Shown: positions 34,712-43,836 of the stretch, one piece after another
Position numbering within the stretch: position 1 is the stretch's first letter
Layout of the letters: each line of letters begins with the position of its first letter
Assembly: GCF_009857605.1 (NCBI RefSeq)
Contig: NZ_WWCT01000004.1
Coordinates: 248,001-312,000 of the forward strand
DNA length: 64,000 nucleotides
Direction: 5' to 3'
Source: Duganella levis
GTDB taxonomy: Bacteria > Pseudomonadota > Gammaproteobacteria > Burkholderiales > Burkholderiaceae_D
Translations under genes and position numbers: made by a program
Notes under the pieces: model-generated
What the model was told of the DNA's origin: nothing
Seen by the model: the letters and a program-made list of their open reading frames with translations, nothing else
The model's database searches: none

Positions 34712-36343
34712 TCAGCGAGATCCGGAATTGTTAAGAGAAGCAGTCGCCATGCCAGTCTGGGCGTTCTGCACCGATTTCGGTTGATGGGACACGCAGGCGG
34801 TCCACAGGTAATGCGTCAGCAATCCCGCCATCGTAAACAGCGCCAGCACGGTGACGGCGAGGAACACGTCGTTGTAAGCGAGGATGTTGGCTTCGCGCGT
34901 GGCCGCCGCACTGAGCGAAGCCAGCCCCTGCGCGCCGCCGGCCTGGATGCGCGCCGCCACCTGCGGGTCGAGCAGCGTCAGGTGCTCGACCAGGATGCTG
35001 GAATGGTATTTTTCGCGCCATACCTGGAAGGTGCCGGTCAGCGCCGTGCCCAGCAGGCTGCCCAGCGTCTGCGTGATCGAGAACATCACCGAGAAGCTGA
35101 CCAGGTTGTTCGGCGCGGCGATCACCGCGCCAAAGCCGGAAATAAAGGTGGGGCCGACAAACAGCGCGCCGCCAAAGCCCAGCAGGAACTGCGACAGGTA
35201 CAGGTCTTGCGGCCGCGTCAGGTTGGTGGCGTCGGAATCCATGTACGCCCCCAGCGCCATCACCGCTAGCGAGAACAGCAACTGGCCGGGAATCCGCGTC
35301 GGCGAGATGTACAACGCGCTAATCACCAGCCCGGCCACCGCGCCGGCCATAACGATCCACCACAGCGTCAGCATCTGGTCATTGTTCAGGCCCAGCACTT
35401 GCAAAAAGCCGACCGTGCCGCTGGCTTCCGATTGCACCACGCGGATCAGCAGCACCGACGTGGCCAGGCGGGCGATGTTGGGATTGATCAGCCAGCGGGT
35501 GTTGAGCAATGGCCGCGCGCGGTTGTGTTCAATCGCCAGCGCGGCGCAGATCAGCACGATCGAGCCGGCCAGCGCATAACCGACCCATGGCGTATCCAGC
35601 CACCAGACGGTGCGGCCCAGCGCCAGCACCGCCGACAGCAGCGCCACGCCGGGCGCGAACAGGCCGAAGGTCAGGAAGTCCATCTTCTCGAACACCTTGA
35701 TGCGGTCGCCCGGCGGCAGCTTCAGCGCCAGCACGCAGGCCAGCGATACCAGCGCCAGACCAAGCTCGAAGAAATACAGGCCGCGCCATTCGCCGAAGTC
35801 CAGCAGATTGGACGAGAACAGCCGCGCCATCGGAACCGCCAGCTGCGAAAAGCCGATACCCAGCACCGCCCCTTTGAGCCGGTGCTTGGCCGGGAAGGCT
35901 TGCAGCGTGTAGTACAGGCCGAGCGTGGTCAGCGCCGCGCCGCTCATGCCGTGCGCGGCCCGCACGGCGATGGCCGAGCCGAGTCCGTGCACAAACAAGT
36001 GGGCCACGGTCACCAGCGCATACAGCACCAGGAATAATTCAGTGAACAGGCGCAGTCCGTACTGCTGGCGGAATTTCACCAGCAGCAGGTTCATCGACAC
36101 GTTGGTCATCACATAGGCGGCCGGCAGCCACTGGATTTCGGTGGTGAACACGCCCAGCGAGCCTTGCAGGTATGGCAGGTTGACCGACACCAGCGCATTA
36201 CCGAGACCGCCAGTGATGGCGACGATGAAGCCCACCAACAGGAAGGCGATACGCTTCGGCATGGAGTGCTCGGGATTGGACGGCGATCCCGGCAGGGTGG
36301 GCCGTTCGTGCGGCAGCCAGACTTGGGGGGCGTATACGTCCAT
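34712..36343 (-). CDS. MFS transporter, DHA2 (EmrB-like) family
   Basis: A 543-residue proton-driven drug transporter with about 14 membrane helices, beginning at residue 28 (MPKRIAFLLVGFIVAITGGL). Motifs include NVSMNLLLVKFRQQYGLRLF (motif A region) and RAAHGMSGAALTTLGLYYTL. The first 27 residues are polar and the start is less certain, as no strong ribosome binding site precedes it; the Met at residue 28 is an alternative. First gene of the MFS-adaptor-OMF operon, divergent from nothing nearby and 107 bases after the catalase stop region. Confidence 0.85.
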   Translation of the reverse strand: MDVYAPQVWLPHERPTLPGSPSNPEHSMPKRIAFLLVGFIVAITGGLGNALVSVNLPYLQGSLGVFTTEIQWLPAAYVMTNVSMNLLLVKFRQQYGLRLFTELFLVLYALVTVAHLFVHGLGSAIAVRAAHGMSGAALTTLGLYYTLQAFPAKHRLKGAVLGIGFSQLAVPMARLFSSNLLDFGEWRGLYFFELGLALVSLACVLALKLPPGDRIKVFEKMDFLTFGLFAPGVALLSAVLALGRTVWWLDTPWVGYALAGSIVLICAALAIEHNRARPLLNTRWLINPNIARLATSVLLIRVVQSEASGTVGFLQVLGLNNDQMLTLWWIVMAGAVAGLVISALYISPTRIPGQLLFSLAVMALGAYMDSDATNLTRPQDLYLSQFLLGFGGALFVGPTFISGFGAVIAAPNNLVSFSVMFSITQTLGSLLGTALTGTFQVWREKYHSSILVEHLTLLDPQVAARIQAGGAQGLASLSAAATREANILAYNDVFLAVTVLALFTMAGLLTHYLWTACVSHQPKSVQNAQTGMATASLNNSGSR

Positions 36344-36450
36344 GCGTCAGGTGTCCTGATTCTTTCTTTTGGTAGAGGCAACAAAAAGCATTAATGACGA
36401 GCATATCACTATGCCCGTCATTGTTGAATACTTCGTTGGTATAGGAGAAA

Positions 36451-38871
36451 TTACAGCGGGATTGCGTCGGTTTCGCGCTGGAAGTCGCGGTGACCGCCCA
36501 GCGCCTGCTGGAACTCGGTCAACGCGCTATCCAGCGCCCCGGCCGATACCTGCCACAGCGCCGGATCGGGAGAGCCGTCAGCCAGCGTCGCCGGGATACC
36601 GGCCGCCGCCAGCAGTTGCTGGCCGTCACCCAGCGCCAGCAGCGGCTTGCAGTGGCGATACTGCTGACGCACGAAGTCGCGGGCGTCGGCATCGGCGGCT
36701 AGCAGTGACGCGCTGGTGGCGCCATCGGCGACCACTACCGCGTCGTAAAGCACCGCCGGCCCGGCTTCCAGCGAGATCTCGATATCGATGCGGCTGCCGT
36801 CGGCCGCCGTCAATTGCCCCAGTTGCGGCGCTACCACACGCGGCACTGCGCCGGCCGCCAGCAGCGCGGCGTAGACGGTTTTCAGGCTATCGGATTCCAC
36901 ACCGTGGCCGGCCAGGATCGCCACCTTGCGCGTCTTGGCGCCGGTAGCGCCCGGACGGGCCAGCAGCGACAGCGCCGCCGACGGTTCGTAGTGTGGCGGC
37001 GGCGCATCGGTGGCCGGCGGCATCGCTGGCGGCACCTCCATGCCCAGCCCCTGCGCCACGCCATCGACCAGGATCGGATCGACATTGGCCAGCATCGACA
37101 GCAGCCGTACCCGCACCGCCGGCGTCTGCACCCGGCTCAGCTCGAAGCGGAAGGCGTTGACGATGTGGGCCTGCTCGGCCGGGCTCTGGCTGATCCAGAA
37201 CAGCCGCGCCTGGGCGAAGTGCTCGGCGAACAGTTCCGGCTTGCCGCGCACCTTGTCTTCCGGCGGCTGAGGCTGCTGGCGGAAGGTGGTGGTGAAGCCG
37301 GCCATGCCAGCCTGGAACGGACAGCCGCCACCCAGCGAGTTCGGCTCATACGCCACGCGGCCGCGATGCACGGTCTGGCGGTGCATGCCGTCGCGCTGGT
37401 TATTGTGCACCGGCGCCAGCGGCGCGTTGACCGGGATCTCGTGGAAGTTGGCGCCGCCCAGGCGGCTGATCTGGGTGTCCAGGTAGGAGTGGATGCGGCC
37501 TTGCAGCAGCGGATCGTTGCTGAAGTCGATGCCGGGCACGATGTGGGCGGTACAGAACGCCACCTGCTCGGTCTCGGCAAAGAAATTGTCTGGATTGCGG
37601 TTCAACGTCATCTTGCCGACTGCCTGCACCGGCACCAGTTCTTCCGGCACCAACTTGGTTGGGTCCAGCACGTCGAACGGGAACGATTCGGCCTGTTCTT
37701 CGGTAAAGATTTGCAGGCCCAACTCCCACTCGGGGAAGGCGCCAGCTTCAATCGCTTCCCACAGGTCGCGGCGGTGGAAATCAGGATCGGCGCCGACGAT
37801 CTTGGCGGCCTCGTCCCACACCAGCGAGTGGGTGCCCGGCACCGGGTTCCAGTGGAATTTGCAGAACACTGCCTCGCCCTGCGCATTGACCAGGCGGAAG
37901 GTGTGCACGCCGAAGCCCTGCATGGTGCGGTAGCTGCGCGGGATGGCGCGGTCGGACATCTGCCACATCAGCATATGGGTCGATTCCGGCATCAGCGAGA
38001 CGAAGTCCCAGAAGGTGTCGTGCGCGCTGGAAGCTTGCGGCATGGCGTGGTGCGGCTCGACTTTAACAGCGTGCACCAGGTCGGGAAACTTCATCGCGTC
38101 CTGGATGAAGAATACGGGGATGTTGTTGCCGACCAGATCCCAGTTGCCTTCGTCGGTATAGAACTTGACGGCGAAGCCGCGCACGTCGCGCACGGTGTCG
38201 GCCGAACCGCGTTCGCCGGCCACGGTGGAGAAACGCACGAACACGGGCGTGCGCTTGCCGGCGGCGGCAAACGGCGCGGCGCGGGTGATGGCGCTCAGGT
38301 CTTGGTACGACTCGAAGTAACCGTGGGCGGCCGAACCGCGCGCATGCACCACGCGCTCGGGAATGCGTTCATGGTCGAAGTGAGTCAGCTTTTCGCGCAG
38401 GATGAAGTCTTCCATGGCGGTCGGGCCGCGCAGGCCGACTTTCAGCGAATTCTGGTTGTCCGCAACAGGCACGCCCTGGTTGGTGGTCAGGCGCTGCTCG
38501 CTGGCGTCGGCGCGCACGCGGTCCAAGTGGCCGGCCGGGCACACGCCCAATGGCGGCACGCCGCTGCCGGTTTTGTCCGAGGCGCTGGTTTCGCCGGCGG
38601 TGCTGGCGGTGGCCACCGGATGCGCCACCGGGCAGGTCTGGCCGGCTTGCGGCGTACGCGCGGCTTCGCCATGTTCGCCGGCCTTGCTGGCGTTGAACGG
38701 CATGGCGGCAGCGCTCTGCTGGCCGCCGCCGACTTTGTCGAGCAGTGCGTCTTCCTGCGTGCTGGCGCCGCCCAGACTGGCCGGCAAATTGGCCGACGAA
38801 GGGCCGGAAACGGTGCTTAATACGGCGCCGGCCCCCATCACGGAGGCCGGCGATTTTTGCTTGGTGGTCAT
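36451..38871 (-). CDS. katE: Large-subunit monofunctional catalase (HPII type)
   Basis: An 806-residue clade-2 catalase that converts hydrogen peroxide to water and oxygen. The catalytic His176 is in [14 protein letters not shown], Asn249 in [12 protein letters not shown], and the heme-ligand Tyr in RIHSYLDTQ. The C-terminal 150 residues ([20 protein letters not shown] onward) are the flavodoxin/GATase1-like domain of large catalases. The N-terminal 120 residues are low-complexity and carry two CPxxH motifs (80-84 and 111-115), unusual for KatE. ATG at 38871 is chosen because AAGGAT precedes it and the longer frame adds Arg-rich residues. Confidence 0.92.
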   Translation of the reverse strand: MTTKQKSPASVMGAGAVLSTVSGPSSANLPASLGGASTQEDALLDKVGGGQQSAAAMPFNASKAGEHGEAARTPQAGQTCPVAHPVATASTAGETSASDKTGSGVPPLGVCPAGHLDRVRADASEQRLTTNQGVPVADNQNSLKVGLRGPTAMEDFILREKLTHFDHERIPERVVHARGSAAHGYFESYQDLSAITRAAPFAAAGKRTPVFVRFSTVAGERGSADTVRDVRGFAVKFYTDEGNWDLVGNNIPVFFIQDAMKFPDLVHAVKVEPHHAMPQASSAHDTFWDFVSLMPESTHMLMWQMSDRAIPRSYRTMQGFGVHTFRLVNAQGEAVFCKFHWNPVPGTHSLVWDEAAKIVGADPDFHRRDLWEAIEAGAFPEWELGLQIFTEEQAESFPFDVLDPTKLVPEELVPVQAVGKMTLNRNPDNFFAETEQVAFCTAHIVPGIDFSNDPLLQGRIHSYLDTQISRLGGANFHEIPVNAPLAPVHNNQRDGMHRQTVHRGRVAYEPNSLGGGCPFQAGMAGFTTTFRQQPQPPEDKVRGKPELFAEHFAQARLFWISQSPAEQAHIVNAFRFELSRVQTPAVRVRLLSMLANVDPILVDGVAQGLGMEVPPAMPPATDAPPPHYEPSAALSLLARPGATGAKTRKVAILAGHGVESDSLKTVYAALLAAGAVPRVVAPQLGQLTAADGSRIDIEISLEAGPAVLYDAVVVADGATSASLLAADADARDFVRQQYRHCKPLLALGDGQQLLAAAGIPATLADGSPDPALWQVSAGALDSALTEFQQALGGHRDFQRETDAIPL

Positions 38872-38960
38872 GGATATCCTTTGAACGAGACGGCGGACGG
38901 CGCCCTGCGTGGGCACTACCGGTCGTCCCGGCAGTGACACCAGCCGGGCCAACGATGGAC

Positions 38961-39314
38961 TTACTTGCTGCCGCGCGAACCCAGCAGCTTGGAGATGCCG
39001 TAGCCGGCGGCCGCAGCCACCAGTACCGAGATCACTGGATTGGCGCGCACGTGGTTGCGGCTCGATTCGGTGAAGTTTTTGTACGATTCGACCACTTGCT
39101 TGCTGCGTGCGGCCAGCGTGTCGGAGGTGCTTTCCACGGTGTCGGCAACTTTGTCGACGCCGGTGTGGGCCTGGGTGGCCAGACGGTCGGTGGTTGGCGG
39201 TACTTTGTCAGCCACTTTATCGATGGCAGCGTGGGCGTCGGCGCGCAGGTCTTTGCCGATTTGGGTAACGCCGTCGCGGGTGCTGTTGATTTTGGTATCG
39301 ATGCTGTTATCCAT
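38961..39314 (-). CDS. DUF883 (ElaB/YqjD-like) membrane-anchored protein
   Basis: A 117-residue mostly helical protein with a C-terminal membrane anchor (ANPVISVLVAAAAGYGISKL, about 90-109) followed by GSRGSK. This is the layout of ElaB/YqjD proteins, which tether ribosomes or other factors to the inner membrane in stationary phase in Escherichia coli. It lies next to a KatE-type catalase, also usually a general-stress gene. Function here is inferred by family only. Confidence 0.82.
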   Translation of the reverse strand: MDNSIDTKINSTRDGVTQIGKDLRADAHAAIDKVADKVPPTTDRLATQAHTGVDKVADTVESTSDTLAARSKQVVESYKNFTESSRNHVRANPVISVLVAAAAGYGISKLLGSRGSK

Positions 39315-39494
39315 AATGCGATCCTCTCGTGGGTTGTTCGGGGTTGGAAGGCTTACGATAGGCCCGACCAGCGCGCTTGACCGTGCGCGAACTAACAGTG
39401 TGCAAAATGGCCGGCTATGTGAAATGACACACTGACGCGGCCGCTATGGCGGCGCATGCTACAGGTGAGCCATACCTACTTTTGGAGAGCGGCA

Positions 39495-41777
39495 ATGTTT
39501 CCCATCACATCCCTGACGCCATCGGCGACGACGGAATTGCAAGCGGTCAACCGCGCTTCTGAAACGGCGGCGGTGAATAATGCCACCATCAATGCGGTAG
39601 GCAGCGCGCTGGATGCGCCACCGGCGGCGTCGGTGACGGTGGATTTGTCGCCGGTGGCGGGATTTCTGTTGTCGGTGACCAATGCTCAGCAGCAGTTGTC
39701 TCAGGTGCAGGGCAACACCCTGCTCGACACTGCACAACGCGCCGATACGGTCAATACGGCGGTGCAGAATGTGGTGGATGCGTTCAACCTGCTGCCGACC
39801 GTGGATTTCGATCAGGGGCAGCCGTTGCAAGGCTCGCTGCTGAACAATCTGGTCAACAGCTTGAATCAGCAGGTGAATAATGGCACGACGACGCAAGCGC
39901 AGAATCTGGCGCAGCTGGGCGTGACCTTGCAGCCGCCGTTGCTGTCGGCATTGACCGGTGGGCTGTCGCTGGAGCCGGAGCAGTTGCGCGCCGCATTCAA
40001 TGCGAACAACCAGCAGACCACGTCGACGCTGGACAATACGCTCAACAATTTCCGCACACTGGCCACCAACTTTGCCGAGCAACTGAGCGCGGCCGGCAGT
40101 GCGCAAATTCCTGGCCTCGGCAGCAATCCGTTCCAGAGCCTGACCGCGCAGCAGCGCGTGGGCCTGACGCCGGAAGAGCTGGCGGCCAATACGCGGCTGG
40201 ACCTGGCGCGGCAGGAGATCGATAATCTGTCGCAGAATCCGCTGCCGGAAACGGCCGCCGACCGCTTGTCGGCACAGCGCGCGCAACTGGAACAGACGAA
40301 CGCGGCGCAGCAGCCGGAGACGCCGTCGCCGATCGTGCAGCAACAGCAGGCGCAGGCAGCGCAACAGGCACAGGCCAACGTCCAGCAAGCCAATCTGCAA
40401 CAAGCCTTGCTCGACCAGGTCACGGCAGACCAGCAAGCCAATCTGACGCCGGCACAACAGGCCCAGGCCGCCCAGCAATTGCAGGCCAACAATCTGACCA
40501 CGCAGCAAGCCCAGCAAACACAAGCGGCGCTGAATCAGCAAAATCAGCTCGACCAGGCACGCGCCGCTCAACAGGCGCAGTTGCAGCAGGCGGCAACGCA
40601 GGTGCAGAACGCCCAGCAGGCGCAGGCAGCCCAGGTGTCGGCCTTGCAGCAGACCTTACAATTGAACCAGGCCGCACAGCAAGCGCAGCAAGAGGCACGC
40701 GCCGCACAAGAGGCGCAAGCAGCGCGCCAAGGCCAGCAAGCCCAGAATGTGCAGCAGGCGCAAGGCGCGCTGCAAGGACAACAAGCGCAGACGTTGCAAC
40801 GGGCGCAAGCGACGCTGCAGGAGCAACAGGCGCAGAACGCGCAGCAAGCCCAGGCAACGCTACAAGGGCAGCAGGCGCAGCAAACGCTGGCGGCGCAACG
40901 GGCCCAAACCGGCCTGCAAGCGCAAAATGCCCAGCAGGCCCAGAACGCAGCGAATGCGACCACCGCTGCACAGCAAACCCAGCAAGCCCAGCAGACCGCG
41001 CCAACGGCCGCCGAGGAGGCCCAGCAAACCGCACTGACCGCAGCCCAGCAAGCGCAGGCCACCGCGCAGGCCCAGACGGCGCGTCAGCAAGCCACCACCA
41101 CCGTCAGCACCGCCACTGGCGCCGCACAGCAAGCGCAACAACAAGCCGTGGCGGCCCAGAACGCCGTACAGAACATCCCCGTCCTGCCAGCCAACGCCAC
41201 CGCCGCGCAGCAAGCGCAGACCGCGCAAGCCGCTGCCGCCCAGGTGGCCATTGCCAACTCGGCAGCGCAGTCGGCCGCCGTGCAAGCCCAGGCCGCGCAG
41301 AATGCCGCTGACGCCATGGCAGCCCAGAACGCAGCCGCCGTCGCCGCCGCCGCGCAATCACGTCTGGCGCAAAACAACGCCAGCACCGCCGACGCCGCGA
41401 CCACCGCAGCCAATGTCGCCGCCCAGCAGGCCGCCGCAGTGCAGGAGACCGCAGCCAGCCTGGCCGCCGCCAACGCCGCCGCTGCCAGCGCCAACCAACA
41501 AGCCGCTGCCGCCGCCAATGCGGCGCAACAAGCAGCCGCAGCACAAGCCGCCGCCGAGCAGACCAATGCCGCGCAAGTGGCCGCCGCACAGAACGCCGCC
41601 AACACGCCGGCCGACCTGCGCTCAAATCCAGCGCTGGCCGCCGCCATCGCCGCCTACAACGTCAACGACATTGCCGGCACCACTGCCAATGCCGCCCGTG
41701 CCGCCACTGCCGCGATTCCGCGTGTGGGCGCGGTCAACGCCACCACCGCTACCCGCAGCATCGGCAACGCACCATAG
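39495..41777 (+). CDS. Ala/Gln-rich low-complexity protein
   Basis: A 760-residue protein starting MFPITSLTPSATTELQAVNR, with GGAGAG upstream of the ATG. The first 270 residues are of normal complexity with predicted helices; residues about 275-710 are almost entirely Ala, Gln, Asn and Thr, with imperfect units of about 15 residues such as NAQQAQATLQGQQAQ, giving long coiled-coil-like helices. The whole protein has no Lys, His, Cys or Trp and one Tyr. No signal peptide or membrane helix is seen. Not recognised; it could be a filament, a surface or secreted scaffold, or a flagellar-type accessory protein. Confidence 0.75.
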   Translation: MFPITSLTPSATTELQAVNRASETAAVNNATINAVGSALDAPPAASVTVDLSPVAGFLLSVTNAQQQLSQVQGNTLLDTAQRADTVNTAVQNVVDAFNLLPTVDFDQGQPLQGSLLNNLVNSLNQQVNNGTTTQAQNLAQLGVTLQPPLLSALTGGLSLEPEQLRAAFNANNQQTTSTLDNTLNNFRTLATNFAEQLSAAGSAQIPGLGSNPFQSLTAQQRVGLTPEELAANTRLDLARQEIDNLSQNPLPETAADRLSAQRAQLEQTNAAQQPETPSPIVQQQQAQAAQQAQANVQQANLQQALLDQVTADQQANLTPAQQAQAAQQLQANNLTTQQAQQTQAALNQQNQLDQARAAQQAQLQQAATQVQNAQQAQAAQVSALQQTLQLNQAAQQAQQEARAAQEAQAARQGQQAQNVQQAQGALQGQQAQTLQRAQATLQEQQAQNAQQAQATLQGQQAQQTLAAQRAQTGLQAQNAQQAQNAANATTAAQQTQQAQQTAPTAAEEAQQTALTAAQQAQATAQAQTARQQATTTVSTATGAAQQAQQQAVAAQNAVQNIPVLPANATAAQQAQTAQAAAAQVAIANSAAQSAAVQAQAAQNAADAMAAQNAAAVAAAAQSRLAQNNASTADAATTAANVAAQQAAAVQETAASLAAANAAAASANQQAAAAANAAQQAAAAQAAAEQTNAAQVAAAQNAANTPADLRSNPALAAAIAAYNVNDIAGTTANAARAATAAIPRVGAVNATTATRSIGNAP

Positions 41778-42042
41778 CCGCCCTGACAACCTGCCGGCCC
41801 TGCATTCCCGCGCCGGCAACGCGCCTCTCCGGCATTCCCGCCGGGGCGGCGCACCGCGACCGTGCAGGCCGCGCACCATGTGCCGCTGGCCGCACTGGCG
41901 CGGGGCGCGGTCGCCACATCGCCCCGCCGCCAGCATCTCCGGCCAAATTAAATTCTGAAGACGACCTGTTTGCAAGCGCAACTCGCACGATAATATTCTG
42001 CGTTTTTAGCGATAATCATCGCATCAACAAACAGGAGATCGC

Positions 42043-43164
42043 ATGAAATTGAAGCACACCGCCGCCGCCCTGGCCCTGCTGGCCGCCTTTGGCGCCCACG
42101 CCCAGGACACCATCATCAAGATCGGCCACAGCGGCCCGCTGTCCGGCGCCCAGGCTTTTGCCGGCAAGGACAATGAAAACGGCGCCCGCCTGGCGGTGGA
42201 AGAACTCAATGCCAAGCCGATCACCGTGGCCGGCAAGAAGCTGAAATTCGAACTGCTGTCGGAAGACGACCAGGGTGACCCGAAAGCCGGCATGGCCGCC
42301 GCCCAGAAACTGATCGACGCCGGCGTGCACTACGTGGTCGGTCCGTACAACTCGGGCGTCGCCATCCCTGCCTCGCGCGCCTACAACGACGCCGGCGCCC
42401 TGGTGGCCAGCGTCGCCACCAATCCCAAGCTCACCCAGCAAGGCTACAAAGGCCTGTACCGCGTCAACGCCAGCGACTCCCAATTGGGCTCGAAAATGGC
42501 GCTGTACGCCGCCAATGAAATGAAACTGAAAAACGTCGCCGTGATCGACGACCGCACCGCCTTCGGCCAAGGGCTGGCGGAAGAATTCAAGAAGCAGGCC
42601 AAGGCTTCCGGCATGACCGTGGCCGGCCACGAATTCACCAACGACAAGGCGTTCGACTTCACCTCCATCCTGACCAAGCTGAAGACCAAGAACGTGCAGG
42701 CGATCTTCTTCGGCGGCTACGCGCCGCAAGCCGCGCCGATGGCACGCCAGATGAAACAGCTGGGCATCACCGCCAAGCTGCTGGGCGGCGACACCATCTG
42801 CACCGCCGAAATGGGCAAGCTGGGCGGCGACACCGTCGGCGAAAACGTACTGTGCTCGCAAGGCGGCGCCATCCTCGACAAGGCCGCCACCGGCCCGGCC
42901 TTCAAGGCCAAGTTCAAGGCCCGCTTCAAGCAGGACGCCGACGTCTACGCCGCCGCCTACTACGACGCCGTGATGCTGTACGCGCAAGGCATGCAAAAGG
43001 CCAACTCGATCGATGCGCAAAAAGTGCAAGCCATCATCAGCGCCGGTTCCTACCAGGGCGTGGCCGGCACCTACGCCTTCGACGCCAAGGGCGACATGAA
43101 GCAATCGCCGGTCACCATCTTCACCTTCAAAGGCGGCCAGCCGGTGCCGCTGACGAGCTATTAA
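42043..43164 (+). CDS. Branched-chain amino acid ABC transporter substrate-binding protein (LivJ-like)
   Basis: A 373-residue periplasmic binding protein of the LivJ type with signal peptide MKLKHTAAALALLAAFGAHA. Family segments are IKIGHSGPLSGAQAFAGKDN, YVVGPYNSGVAIPASRAYND, DDRTAFGQGLAEEFKKQAK and YDAVMLYAQGM. It delivers leucine, isoleucine, valine or related compounds to an ABC permease. No permease or ATPase gene adjoins it, so it must use a transporter encoded elsewhere. CAGGAGA precedes the ATG. The 3' end overlaps the convergent heme oxygenase gene by 38 bases. Confidence 0.88.
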   Translation: MKLKHTAAALALLAAFGAHAQDTIIKIGHSGPLSGAQAFAGKDNENGARLAVEELNAKPITVAGKKLKFELLSEDDQGDPKAGMAAAQKLIDAGVHYVVGPYNSGVAIPASRAYNDAGALVASVATNPKLTQQGYKGLYRVNASDSQLGSKMALYAANEMKLKNVAVIDDRTAFGQGLAEEFKKQAKASGMTVAGHEFTNDKAFDFTSILTKLKTKNVQAIFFGGYAPQAAPMARQMKQLGITAKLLGGDTICTAEMGKLGGDTVGENVLCSQGGAILDKAATGPAFKAKFKARFKQDADVYAAAYYDAVMLYAQGMQKANSIDAQKVQAIISAGSYQGVAGTYAFDAKGDMKQSPVTIFTFKGGQPVPLTSY

Positions 43165-43732
43165 GCAGCCCGATCAGGCTGTCGAAGGCTTGCTGGGCGC
43201 CCTGGCAAGCCTGCTCGATTTGCGCCGGCGTCACCACGTCGGCGCGCAGGGCGGCCAGGAACTGCTGCCAGCGCGGGCCGGGCGATCCCTGTCCGCCCAG
43301 ATAGCCCAGGGGATGTGGCACCAATGATACGGCCAGGCGCTTGTACAGCACCGCCCCGCCCAGTTGCGAACCTTCGATTACGTAACTGACGCCCCAACGA
43401 TAGGCGGCGCTGGCTTGCTTCGGCCATGGCTGTTGCACCGCCAGCGGCGCGGCGACCGGCAGCGCTTTCAGTGAAGCATCGGCCAGGTCGATGCGCAATT
43501 GCGCCAGATAATCGCGGGGCGGCATCTGCTGGCGCGGGCCATCCGGGTAGCTGTCCAGCCACGCTTGCAGCGGCGCCAGCCAGGCCTCCAGCAAACGCAA
43601 ATGATCGCGGTAGGCGCGCAGGTCCGGCGCGGCCGCAGCCAGCGGCGTGCGCGAGTCCAGCTCGGCGTGACGGTCGGCGGTGGCGGCGCGCAAGGCGGTC
43701 AAGACATCCAATATATTCCCCAAATTCAACAT
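43127..43732 (-). CDS. bphO: Biliverdin-producing heme oxygenase
   Basis: A 201-residue heme oxygenase. The proximal heme-ligand His22 is in LRAATADRHAELD, and the distal-helix motif YVIEGSQLGGAVLYKRL (about residues 117-133) is characteristic of BphO proteins. It opens heme to biliverdin, the chromophore of the bacteriophytochrome encoded 2.2 kb downstream. It is divergent from the hybrid kinase gene at 43837. The last residues overlap the end of the LivJ-like gene. Confidence 0.87.
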   Translation of the reverse strand: MLNLGNILDVLTALRAATADRHAELDSRTPLAAAAPDLRAYRDHLRLLEAWLAPLQAWLDSYPDGPRQQMPPRDYLAQLRIDLADASLKALPVAAPLAVQQPWPKQASAAYRWGVSYVIEGSQLGGAVLYKRLAVSLVPHPLGYLGGQGSPGPRWQQFLAALRADVVTPAQIEQACQGAQQAFDSLIGLLNSSSAAPAGRL

Positions 43733-43836
43733 GAAGTGACGATTCTACACAGTCATTACGCGCGCACGGTACGCAAGGGCACCATCACAGGCAGCCCCGC
43801 TCAGGTAAAATTTCATTATCCTTTTTTTCCGCGCCC

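Noticed and set aside
39459-41647. Long open frames opposite the Ala/Gln-rich gene (up to about 370 codons)
   Set aside because: They arise because the CAG/GCN repeats read as Leu, Cys or Arg runs on the other strand; their products are low-complexity and lack ribosome binding sites.
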